Below are positions 42,401-51,478 of a DNA stretch of 64,000 nt, piece after piece; positions within the stretch are counted from its first letter, which is position 1; each line of letters opens with the position of its first letter. Position numbers and translations under genes: made by a program. The notes under the pieces were generated by a model. That model saw only the letters and a list, made by a program, of their open reading frames with translations, was not told the origin of the DNA and ran no database searches. This DNA is from a virus: positions 46,064 to 110,063 of the IMG/VR virus record IMGVR_UViG_3300024354_000013. The stretch is one strand, 5' to 3'.

Positions 42401-45400
42401 AGTGGTGATATAAACGTAGGACAACAGTCTACAACAGCTCCTCCACCCCCTTCAAGTGAGGGTAAGCTGAAGGCAGCTAGAAGATTCTTTGCTTCAAGTA
42501 CAGGTCCTTCTGAGGCTGCTGAAGATCCTACACAGCTTTCTCCACAGGTGGTTCGCTCTAGGGTGTTTTTGAACAATGCTAAAAACTTCAAAAACAGAAA
42601 CAAACTTAGAGCCTTCCTAGTTACACCAAATCAATTGGCTGGTCTTGGTCTCACTGGACTAATCCAAATGCAATACAACCTTCCATTAAACACTCCTTTG
42701 TCAGACATCCCAAATGCAGATAATGTAGACTTGGGACTTGTTGCACAGGTGTATGTTGAGGAAGATGCTGGTAAGTTGTATTTTGTAGATGAGAAGGGTG
42801 AGCGCATCAGTGAAGTGAATGGTCAACCTACTGATATGAGTAGGGTTGTATTCAAGGCAATGCCTACCACTGAGATCTATTATAACTATAAAGACAAGAA
42901 TGGTAATCCAGTTCCTAAATATAGAGATGGTGAGAAGGAAATATTCCAGCAATATGCTAATGGCTGGAAACAAGCTAGAATAGGACTTTTTAAAGCTCCT
43001 GCATTTCCTATCAAACTGTATAAGTTTAACATATCAAGAGGTGTTGCAAAGACAAATAAAATAGATGGTAACTTTGTAAGAAGCCATGTTGGTAGCACCA
43101 TTCTTCCTGAAGACAAGATAGGTACGCAGGAAGGATTGATTGTGATAAACAAAGAAGGATTCATTACACACCAAGGAGATAACATTGGATGGCCTATTGG
43201 TTCTCCAGCAGTTCAGTTTGGTGACACTCTTGAATACATCAATAATAGTAGGTTTAGCAGAAACAAAGCTGTCTCTATTTATCAGGTGATAAAAGCTTTG
43301 GCTGCTGACACAATGAAACAGTATGAGTCTGGTAAGGGTATATCCCTCAATCAGGCTTACATGACATATTTGCAAAATGTTTTATATCTACGTAAGACAG
43401 GTGTTGTTAAAGCAGACAGCAATCAGTTCTTTATAGATACAGCAAACATGTCCATCTCTCTAGGCGGTAAAGTGTATAAGCTGGATGAGATTGAAAACAA
43501 TGAGAAGGAGATGGTAGAACAGCTTAGATCAATCTACCACAACCTAAACTCATTCACACTAAAGGACAACTTCTATTCTCCTTTCTACGAGTATAGCTAT
43601 GAAGATGGATCTCTGAAGGAAATAGAATGGCCTAACTACCAATCATATCTGCTTTCTTCAAAGTATCCAGACGGTAAGTCTAGAAGCACTGAAGACACCC
43701 CTTATTTGACAAACGTAGCTCCTCCTACACCAGCTGTTCCATATTCTTTTGAACAGAAGTATTCTACATTAATTGATTTTGATTTTCCTGCTGTAGCTGC
43801 ATCAAAAGCTGAACCTTCAGCTGCAGGTGTTCCTATGATAGGAGAATATGATATGGGTGGAGAGAAGGTGAACACCTACCCATCCACACTTGGACCTATA
43901 GACTTTACAGGCACCATATCGAAAAAAGATGGAAAGGATGTAATTGATGTAGATGTTAAGGACAATGACACCATCCTTAAGATTGCAAAGGATGCTGAGT
44001 TTGTTGAGAAGACAGTGGTTCCTACACTTAAGCAAGTGAAGGACTTTGATGAATCAGATGATGATATTTCATTGGTTAAAAAGTGGGCAGGATATAGAGT
44101 GATGGGTCAGTTGTATGCAATGAAAGAAGCCCCAGTTGCGGAAGAAAAAGAAGAAGAAGAAGTTAAACCCACTGAAGAAAAGAAATTTAATGCAAACGAT
44201 GCACTTCCTCCTTCAGATGAATACATGAGGGTGGGTGTCACTGAGGGTGCTGCCCCAATGACAGATGCTGAGTTTGAAGCGTTCAAACAGTTTCATGCAG
44301 AAAAAGTTCCAGGTATTCCATTTGAGGTGTTGGACAATGTTGTTACAACACACGACAATGAAAAAGCTTTTGGTGTATTTGAGAATGGTGTGGCTAAGTT
44401 TCACAAACTTGCTCCTGCTACAACCCCTTATCATGAGATAGGTGAAGGTGTGTGGAAAGCATTCCTCACTCCTGAGCAAAGACAATTATTGTTAGAGGAG
44501 TTCAAAGCTAAGTCTGGTCAGTTTACAGACAGAGCTTCAGGAAAGAAAATCTACTATGCTGATGCTACAGACCAGCAGGCTAAAGAAAGAATATTGGATG
44601 ACTATGCTGAGTTCAGAGCTGGTAAGATAAAAGCCAAGTCTCTGGGAGAAAGAGTGTTAGCATTCTTCAGAAGCATTATAGAATTCTTCAAGCAATTTGT
44701 ACAGAAACCTTCTATGAAGGAACAGTTGTTCAAAGCAATTGAATCTGGCAAGTTTAAAGAGTTCAAGGTTCCTGAGAGAGTGCAAAGAGACATTCCTGAA
44801 TATATGCGTATTCCTGGACTTACAGAAACTCAGGCATATGACTTTGTACAAGACATGATAATTCGTTCTGGCAGAATCCTATTTGGAGGAAGCAAGAAAT
44901 CCATATTCAAACTCAACCCAATCACTGGTAGAGAAGTGTTCAACACTATTGAGCAAGAATACATCAGGGAGAATAAAAGACAGCAGATGTCTGATGTTAC
45001 ATGGAACATGCTCAAGAAGAGAACAATAGACAGTCTTCGTACAATAGGAATCAACTATAACGAAGAGGATCTATTAAACATCAACTCTGAGGGAACTACA
45101 GGACTTGCCTATGCCCCAGAACCATTCTCTGTCAATTGGAAGAAGAGTTCTCCATTCCCTATAAAGTTCTTGGCATATGTTATGCCTAAGACAAAACCCA
45201 CCAACCAGCAAAACTCTACATCCTTAAAACTCCCAGAAAGAGAAATCACATCTAGTGTGCTAGGATTTAAGATGGCAGGATATGGAAGGGTATTCAGCAC
45301 GCTATTCAGTAAGCTGGCTAACACCACCAATCCTAAATTGATGGGTAAGAAGCTTTCTGACCTAGCCAAATATGATGCTGACTTTGTTAGATTCTTCCAA

Positions 45401-48400
45401 TACGTTGGTGGTAATCTGGACACAGGTGAAGTGGATTTCACAAACTTTAAAGATGCTGACTGGAGATTGTTCATCAACTTCTTCCAGACATTCAGCTTGC
45501 AAAAGCCTGAAGCACTTGCACAATATATAACAGGAAGTCAGGTTTATACAGCTCCTGCCAATCAGTTCACTGCTGCAAAAGAAATTGAATACGGATGGTA
45601 TGAGGGAATCAAAACGTTGTCCAAAGATCCTAACTCAATTGTAAAATGGAACAAGGAGAAGAAAACGTACGAGGTTAATACGAATGAGAAAGTTTACCCA
45701 ACAAGCATGCCAAAGAATCCTGAAGACCAGATTGAGTTCTTGTCTAAGATTGGCATTACATTCACTCTAGGTGACTATGCTAATCTAAAGGATGAGGGTA
45801 AAGACGAGTTCTCAGAAGCTGTAGGAAACATATACACCTATCTGAAACGAACAAAAGAGATAGGTATAGTGAGTGGAAAAGAACTAGGTATCAATTCTTA
45901 TGTATCTGCTCTAGCCAACCTTTTGATAGAATCAACCAATCCTCTCACCGATAGCACCTATCCTGGTGTGGATGGATCAAGACTTCAAACCTATACACAG
46001 AACAACTACTTCTCTGTGTTTGAAAATGAATTCAATGAGGCAGAAACTCTTGAGGATTTGATTTCTATGAGACCAGAACTCCAAGACATCTTCTCTAAGA
46101 ACAGCATTTCTCTAATGAAGAATGGACTGTTCTACAAGGCTGATGGTACAAAGATGAGGCTAATCAAGGTTTCGTACATACAGGGTGAGAAGAACAACAA
46201 CACAAACACTGGTAAGACAACCAACAGTTTACCTCTTGGACAAAGAATGACCCAAGAGATCAACCAGAACCTAAAAGGAAACTACTATATAATGCTCCCT
46301 GCAGATTCATCTACAGAGTGGATGATGAACATGGGCAACTATATTACATTTGATGACATCAAGAATGGCAGATCTTGGAACAGACTTTACAAGGTGTTCA
46401 AGGGCTATTTGATAGATGACATAAATGTTGCTTTGGATTGGGAGAACAGGTCTAAGATTAGGAACATTGGAAACAAAGCAAAAGAACTTCGTTTCTTCAA
46501 GGATATACTCTCAACATATAACAGCGCTGGAGAACTGGTTCCTTCAGCTGTACTCAACGAAATAAACAAAAGAATTGAAGCAGGAGAGTCTATTGACCAA
46601 ATAAAAGAATACATAGATCGTGAGGATGTTACAGAGAAGATCAATGAGATGGTTAAAATATCTGTTGAAGAAAATGTAACTAGAACCAGAGAAGCTCTTA
46701 TGTCAGAAAGCCAGATCGTTCTGCTTTCTAAACGTGAGCAAGATGATCCAAACATGTATGCCTATCCAAAGCTTGATGATAGTTTCACTAATAGCAAGAA
46801 TGTTTCTTTGAATAAATTTAAACTTTCAGAAGAAAGTGTTAATAATATTCTAACGTTTGCCAGGATGAACTATATGATTGCTAATATAGAGTTCCACAAA
46901 ATTCTATTTGGTGATCCATATCAGTTCAAGATAAAGGATAACATTCTTGATGAAACCAAACGTGTGAAGTCATTTGGTTCTCCAAGAAGAGTGACATTTG
47001 ACACTCCTGAGTATAACAGCTCATTGAATGATGAGTATAACAAGGTGGGTGATGTGTCCTTGGATCCTGAAGAACTTGGTTATCATTTACACAAAGACTA
47101 CGCTAACACCATCACGGTGAAGGATATTGAGTTCTCAACTCCACTGTATAAAGAAGTGAATGAGGCAGATGCTGATTCTTGGCTGATGGATACAGCATAC
47201 AGAGAGCTTAAGCTCAAGAATGCACAGTGGCCAGAAGAAGCTGAAGAATGGCATCAATGGCAAATGGCTTACACCAGACAGAATATGCCAGGCTATGAGT
47301 ATAAGAATGAGCAATTAAGAAAGCTTGATCAAGAACGTCTTAAGAAGCCTGAGCCTTTGTTTGTGCTTGAAAAGCTTAAGCCAGTTGCTACAGGAACCAA
47401 AGCTGCTTCAACAAACATTAATCTCGTAGTTGATAAGTTTGCACAGCTTCCTATATATTACAAAGCTGTTCAGGGAAGAAACCTTGAGAAGCTTTACACT
47501 AAGATGTGGAAGGAGAAGGTTGATTATGCTGTAATGGTTAGTGGTAGAAAGCTGGGTGCTGAGAAGCTTCAGAACCTCTATGCCAACAATCAGTTTAACG
47601 ATGCTCCATTTGACAACTTTGTTAAGGTGCCTTGGAAAGCTCTTGGTATTCAGGTGGAAAACTCTTATGAGAATCCTAAGGATCAAACGTGGGGATCTCA
47701 GCCTTCAAAGATATCTAGCATGGACTTCTTCAATAATGGTAAAGAGGCTATAGCTGGTGCTGAGAAGGCATACAAAGATTACATAGATGCTACCAAGAGG
47801 TATCATGACAATAAGTATCAGCAGCTTCTAAACAAGCTTGGTCTTAAAGATTTGGGAGATGGATTTAAACTTGTTGATCCTGTGGCTGTTGCAGAAACTC
47901 TTGAGGGTGAATTCTTCAGAAGACAACTTTCTGAGAATGTGAAATATGCTATCCAGTTGGACGAGAACAAACAGTTCCCTATTCCTTTTGAAGCATCTAC
48001 ACACTACACGCAGATTAAGGACATTCTCTACTCAATGGTGAATAAGTCTTTGGTGAGTCCTAAGTTGAACGGTGGGCCTAAGGCTATGTCATCTGTCACT
48101 CTTTGGGAGAAAGGAAAGAGAGATCCAAATGCTCCAAACCCAGAACTTAAGTTCTATACAAAGGACGATCCATATATTGAGATATTGCTTCCTTATAAGT
48201 ATAAGAGCAAGTTTAATAAGAGAAGATTCCCAACAGATGAGTCTATTCTAGAATACCTGAATAGCACTCCAGAGGGCAAACAAATAATACAGGGTGTTGC
48301 TTTCCGTGTTCCTTGTGATGCACAGAATAAGATTGACACATATAGAATAAAAGGTTTCCTTCCAGAATTCATGGGAGATGTTGTAATTGTTCCTTCAGAA

Positions 48401-51400
48401 CTTACAACAAAAGCAGGTCTTGACTTTGACTTTGATAAGATGAGCACCTACCTCAAGTCTATATATGTAGACAAGAATGGTAATGTTCGTTTGGTTAAAT
48501 ACCTTGGCTCTGAAGAAGCTACAAAGGATTTCTTTGGTAAGGTGTTTGATGATAGACTTGAGAAGAAGAAGGTGAATAAAGCTGAGATATTGGATGCTCT
48601 GCAAATCCTTGACCTGGGACTTGAAGATCCAAACAATCTGGTAGAAAGATACTCAGACCTTCTGGATTTGCTTCTTGAAGATGCTACAGCAGAAGATCGT
48701 GCTGATGTCCTTATAAAGGAACTTGAAAGTTTAGGAGATGCAAATCTCCAAGCTACTATGAGAGATAGATATGTGAACGACATGTACAACCGTGCTCTTG
48801 AGAATGAATACTTCCAAACTCTTGAGAATATGCTCACCCTTCCTGGCAACTATGATAGAAGACTTGTTCCTACCAATGATGCTGGTTTGAAGGAAGTGGC
48901 AAATGAAATAAACAGACTTAGAGGAATAGATACTGATAAGGTGAAGAACAGACTTCTGGATGGTACATACATGACCACACTTAGAAATGACTTCATCACA
49001 GGTAAGGCATGGATAGGTATTGTTGCTACAAACATCACTTCTCATTCTCTATTCCAAAAAACCCAAACTCATCTAGATCCTTTAAAACTGTCACAGTTGT
49101 CTGACTTTGAGAGGTCAATTATTGGAAATGGTAGTATAGTTCTTCCACATAACACTGTGAATATCAATGGAATAGAACGTCTTTCATTGTCTGGATCTAA
49201 AACTGCTGATGGAAACAATCAATACATTTCTGACAGACTTGCTGGATATGGTACAGCTGTTCTTGATGTGTCTAAGGATAGATTCATCATGGATATCATC
49301 TATTCAGATTTGCTGATAAGTCCAACCATGTTCCTTGAGAGAATTGGATCAGGTGCATACGTTTCTAAGTTTATTAACCAGCCCATCATCAGAAAGTACA
49401 TTTCTTATCTGGAAGGAAAAGGAGACAAGAGATTGTTCTCTTCTGCAAACGTAAAAGCTGTCAAAGCTTTCTTCCCCACTACATCCTCACTCACTTACAC
49501 AGTGGGTATAGATATAAAAAACTTTGATAATAATATTGAACAATACGCAAAAGAAAGTCTCACGAGTGAACAGAATGCTGAACAGCATAACATCCTTGAT
49601 GAGTTTTTGAAATATGCCAAGATGGCTCAGTATAGTTACAAACTTACACAAGCCATCAACTATGACACATCTAAGTCAAGAAACTCAGATTCCTTCTCAA
49701 GGAAGCAAACCAAAACAGGAATTGCTCAACAGAAAAACATCTTCTGCTGTGCAGAGAAAATCCTCAATGCTTCCTTTATAGGTAACCAAAGAGACTTGAT
49801 TGACTTGATGATGTCTTCTATGGGAGAGATAATTAAGACTGAGCAAGACAAGTTTAGAGTGATAACTGACTCAGTATTAACACCTTATGAAGAAGTGGAC
49901 TTTATGGCAGATGAGAACTTTGAGAAGGTGGCAAGTAAACTCAAGGCTAGCTTCATTGATTACATCATTCAAACCAAGACCAATCTAAATGAGGAGCTTG
50001 CAAGCTTAACACTTGGAGACAACTCTGTAGCTAAACAGCTTGAGCAGGCAAAGAAGAAATACCCAACATTGAGAATACTTAACGAGCTCCAAGTTGTAAC
50101 TGGTGATAGAGAGGGAGGTGCTCAAAGCATCAAAACTAGAGTGAAGATAACAGATCCTGTAGATGAGAACATTTACACAGAGATGATGAGAGAGCTGAAT
50201 GATGTTGATCCTGACCTCTTCAACAACATTGTTAAGGTGGCTCTGATACAGGGAGTTTATGACTCTTCTATATCCATAAAGAACATTATTCCTCCAGAGA
50301 AGTATTCTGAGAAGGTGAAGCCTATTATTGATTCTCTGGCTCCAACATTGGATGTACAATTGTTCTCTAAAGGAGCTTTCCAAAAGAACAACTGGAACGA
50401 TGATAATGTGATGCCTGTAGCTAAGATAAAGCTGTTTGAAGATGAAAGTGTAGCACCTTTTGAAGACCAATATGGCAATCAATATTACAGATATAAATCT
50501 CCATCATTTGGGGCAATAAAAGAATTGGGAATCAAAGATGACCTTGACAGGAGAATAATGTTGATTGATCCTAAGTTTAACTCTTCAGATGCACAATACG
50601 AGTTTTTGAAGGTTCGTAGAATCACACTCATTGAAAACCTTGGAGAATTGGTTGACATGGAAACAGGTCTCACCATAACAAATGCAGCTGTCTACAACAG
50701 AAGAAAGTCAGGAGACCTATCTGTAGATAATGTGTATGGCTATCAGAAGGTGAGAGATGCTTTGGGTAATCCTGTAACAACATATAAGGGAGAATATGTA
50801 TACAAGCTTGTAAACCTGTTGGGAGATGGCAACCGTGCTTCTGAATACTATGCTGACAACAGACGTTCTATATACAACAATGGAACTGTTCAGATTGATA
50901 ATGAGATTCCTGATGAGGACATTATAAATTATTTTAGTGGCGTTGTTAAAGCTGAAAAACAAGTTGTACCTTCACAATTAGTTGATGAAGAAGTTAGTGA
51001 CACAGATATAAATGAGTTAATTACAATAAACTTGGCTGAAGAAAATTCAACAGTAGGTGAAGCTTATGAGATAGGTCTTATTGATAATGAGTTTAAATTG
51101 AATTATGTATTTGAAGATTTCAAGACCTACAAAGAAAACATTGACAAGGGTGAAAGATTAATTGCAGAAGGTAAAAACAAGGAAGCTCTTGAGTTTTTGA
51201 ATAAGGTTCCAACACCTCGTGAGTTTGATGAAGATGGAAATGTTGTAGATGCTAGTATTGATAATGAAACTCTTTTGGCAAAAATGATATGGCTTCATTA
51301 TGAAAACATATATGATAAATCACCTGCTAAAGCTATAAGAGGTGCAATTAATGATATTGTGAATGATCTGACCAGTGCTTCAAAAAGAGTGAGTGACTAT

Positions 51401-51478
51401 AGAAAAGGAAATGAAGAGATATCTGCTAAAGAGTTTCCTAATAAAGATCTAGACATTAAAGACGAAAAATGTAAATAA
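39437..51478 (+). CDS. Giant virion protein with RNA polymerase domain, 4013 aa
   Basis: The key evidence is GLDFDFDKM (Asp at residues 2996, 2998 and 3000), preceded by GFLPEFMGDVVIVPSELTTK. This is the arrangement around the catalytic metal-binding DxDxD motif of crAss-like virion RNA polymerases related to YonO and eukaryotic RNA-dependent polymerases. Upstream are a hydrophobic Gly/Ala segment (about 200-220) and two Glu/Lys-rich linkers (about 835-855 and 1570-1583). A zincin-like segment TTPYHEIGEGVW has a site reading HEIGE instead of HExxH (H1666). Such proteins are injected with the DNA and transcribe early genes. It is coupled to genes on both sides by TAATG. Confidence 0.8.
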   Translation: MPIFDKELIDNVHEDGSLKGPTPVLGSFAGTKVDMNAFGRGALFAPSSKVGLSLKEIKAIQGTPGPKGFDQLFPAALESELLANQRYPVYERGVDLEQIYALQQPWYQTLSNGVAKLGINAIGTFAQSLTNIPNTISAIKNGEASKLSGDPNGYEGTIDKWMRDMNDVLPNYASQYSREHPFLSAIPFTRGSAYWWGEKFLPNIGFMVGAVGGAALQDIAIGAVTQGLGEIPLVASQVGKAALYLNRLFSSETKLDRLLEAGRALGKTEQQLLNVKRLGELAAAAKVGSGFRYGTAIAGASMTESGVESRGAYTQVKDELTRQYIAENGKEPDFAAAQEIENYATNAMNARFGINMALLTASNTLQFGNLFRSMTAARGAVTQLEGIGKIGLAEGSLDVFEKQGAKTVAGKVWDSVKPGVGNIFREGVFEEGGQFAAERGTYDYYTRKYKSDKYKGTWDDLNELIKSTTFGMKEQFGSVEGIENMLIGGLTGLIVGKVQNLYEEKKGIGEKARTGTALNILNRFGMTNTLQRKYDDTVTQAGILRDMQEAAKSNDVFRYKNLQSDAFFNFVQSRIPYGMHDVTVEQLNMLKDLSKEQFEQMFQLDFNETNKATVSEYVDALINKANEIKKTSDAINQTFVNPFKNAPKEGDVASQIEADNYNTFEDYKLDLAYYASIAPEVNRRLSSIQQDVTNIVPGVSNNMLSQLTSESGLKALSEMYEQKANMLNSTVTELTPVQEKIAIKNQVKALRTRSEKISMALGEGKITDKLFEDLLNFEMNNQDATKENIVPLAQVQKLRDYGFDINRNLERKKIAADAFDKLSTKEGFEKYYEQAEQIAADKEEAEKEEVKPVEEKKEPVYKNVAGVEEKLEKNREYQIPKAKIASVKKLADDRWSVSYPGGATTFYKTQEDAKLAADDINDELGNLQKVRVLEFNEDGSVKVENLKGDIFNIQPSRLAGYERVETKEEKFSKAAGDINRQQEELEKRSGDINVGQQSTTAPPPPSSEGKLKAARRFFASSTGPSEAAEDPTQLSPQVVRSRVFLNNAKNFKNRNKLRAFLVTPNQLAGLGLTGLIQMQYNLPLNTPLSDIPNADNVDLGLVAQVYVEEDAGKLYFVDEKGERISEVNGQPTDMSRVVFKAMPTTEIYYNYKDKNGNPVPKYRDGEKEIFQQYANGWKQARIGLFKAPAFPIKLYKFNISRGVAKTNKIDGNFVRSHVGSTILPEDKIGTQEGLIVINKEGFITHQGDNIGWPIGSPAVQFGDTLEYINNSRFSRNKAVSIYQVIKALAADTMKQYESGKGISLNQAYMTYLQNVLYLRKTGVVKADSNQFFIDTANMSISLGGKVYKLDEIENNEKEMVEQLRSIYHNLNSFTLKDNFYSPFYEYSYEDGSLKEIEWPNYQSYLLSSKYPDGKSRSTEDTPYLTNVAPPTPAVPYSFEQKYSTLIDFDFPAVAASKAEPSAAGVPMIGEYDMGGEKVNTYPSTLGPIDFTGTISKKDGKDVIDVDVKDNDTILKIAKDAEFVEKTVVPTLKQVKDFDESDDDISLVKKWAGYRVMGQLYAMKEAPVAEEKEEEEVKPTEEKKFNANDALPPSDEYMRVGVTEGAAPMTDAEFEAFKQFHAEKVPGIPFEVLDNVVTTHDNEKAFGVFENGVAKFHKLAPATTPYHEIGEGVWKAFLTPEQRQLLLEEFKAKSGQFTDRASGKKIYYADATDQQAKERILDDYAEFRAGKIKAKSLGERVLAFFRSIIEFFKQFVQKPSMKEQLFKAIESGKFKEFKVPERVQRDIPEYMRIPGLTETQAYDFVQDMIIRSGRILFGGSKKSIFKLNPITGREVFNTIEQEYIRENKRQQMSDVTWNMLKKRTIDSLRTIGINYNEEDLLNINSEGTTGLAYAPEPFSVNWKKSSPFPIKFLAYVMPKTKPTNQQNSTSLKLPEREITSSVLGFKMAGYGRVFSTLFSKLANTTNPKLMGKKLSDLAKYDADFVRFFQYVGGNLDTGEVDFTNFKDADWRLFINFFQTFSLQKPEALAQYITGSQVYTAPANQFTAAKEIEYGWYEGIKTLSKDPNSIVKWNKEKKTYEVNTNEKVYPTSMPKNPEDQIEFLSKIGITFTLGDYANLKDEGKDEFSEAVGNIYTYLKRTKEIGIVSGKELGINSYVSALANLLIESTNPLTDSTYPGVDGSRLQTYTQNNYFSVFENEFNEAETLEDLISMRPELQDIFSKNSISLMKNGLFYKADGTKMRLIKVSYIQGEKNNNTNTGKTTNSLPLGQRMTQEINQNLKGNYYIMLPADSSTEWMMNMGNYITFDDIKNGRSWNRLYKVFKGYLIDDINVALDWENRSKIRNIGNKAKELRFFKDILSTYNSAGELVPSAVLNEINKRIEAGESIDQIKEYIDREDVTEKINEMVKISVEENVTRTREALMSESQIVLLSKREQDDPNMYAYPKLDDSFTNSKNVSLNKFKLSEESVNNILTFARMNYMIANIEFHKILFGDPYQFKIKDNILDETKRVKSFGSPRRVTFDTPEYNSSLNDEYNKVGDVSLDPEELGYHLHKDYANTITVKDIEFSTPLYKEVNEADADSWLMDTAYRELKLKNAQWPEEAEEWHQWQMAYTRQNMPGYEYKNEQLRKLDQERLKKPEPLFVLEKLKPVATGTKAASTNINLVVDKFAQLPIYYKAVQGRNLEKLYTKMWKEKVDYAVMVSGRKLGAEKLQNLYANNQFNDAPFDNFVKVPWKALGIQVENSYENPKDQTWGSQPSKISSMDFFNNGKEAIAGAEKAYKDYIDATKRYHDNKYQQLLNKLGLKDLGDGFKLVDPVAVAETLEGEFFRRQLSENVKYAIQLDENKQFPIPFEASTHYTQIKDILYSMVNKSLVSPKLNGGPKAMSSVTLWEKGKRDPNAPNPELKFYTKDDPYIEILLPYKYKSKFNKRRFPTDESILEYLNSTPEGKQIIQGVAFRVPCDAQNKIDTYRIKGFLPEFMGDVVIVPSELTTKAGLDFDFDKMSTYLKSIYVDKNGNVRLVKYLGSEEATKDFFGKVFDDRLEKKKVNKAEILDALQILDLGLEDPNNLVERYSDLLDLLLEDATAEDRADVLIKELESLGDANLQATMRDRYVNDMYNRALENEYFQTLENMLTLPGNYDRRLVPTNDAGLKEVANEINRLRGIDTDKVKNRLLDGTYMTTLRNDFITGKAWIGIVATNITSHSLFQKTQTHLDPLKLSQLSDFERSIIGNGSIVLPHNTVNINGIERLSLSGSKTADGNNQYISDRLAGYGTAVLDVSKDRFIMDIIYSDLLISPTMFLERIGSGAYVSKFINQPIIRKYISYLEGKGDKRLFSSANVKAVKAFFPTTSSLTYTVGIDIKNFDNNIEQYAKESLTSEQNAEQHNILDEFLKYAKMAQYSYKLTQAINYDTSKSRNSDSFSRKQTKTGIAQQKNIFCCAEKILNASFIGNQRDLIDLMMSSMGEIIKTEQDKFRVITDSVLTPYEEVDFMADENFEKVASKLKASFIDYIIQTKTNLNEELASLTLGDNSVAKQLEQAKKKYPTLRILNELQVVTGDREGGAQSIKTRVKITDPVDENIYTEMMRELNDVDPDLFNNIVKVALIQGVYDSSISIKNIIPPEKYSEKVKPIIDSLAPTLDVQLFSKGAFQKNNWNDDNVMPVAKIKLFEDESVAPFEDQYGNQYYRYKSPSFGAIKELGIKDDLDRRIMLIDPKFNSSDAQYEFLKVRRITLIENLGELVDMETGLTITNAAVYNRRKSGDLSVDNVYGYQKVRDALGNPVTTYKGEYVYKLVNLLGDGNRASEYYADNRRSIYNNGTVQIDNEIPDEDIINYFSGVVKAEKQVVPSQLVDEEVSDTDINELITINLAEENSTVGEAYEIGLIDNEFKLNYVFEDFKTYKENIDKGERLIAEGKNKEALEFLNKVPTPREFDEDGNVVDASIDNETLLAKMIWLHYENIYDKSPAKAIRGAINDIVNDLTSASKRVSDYRKGNEEISAKEFPNKDLDIKDEKCK

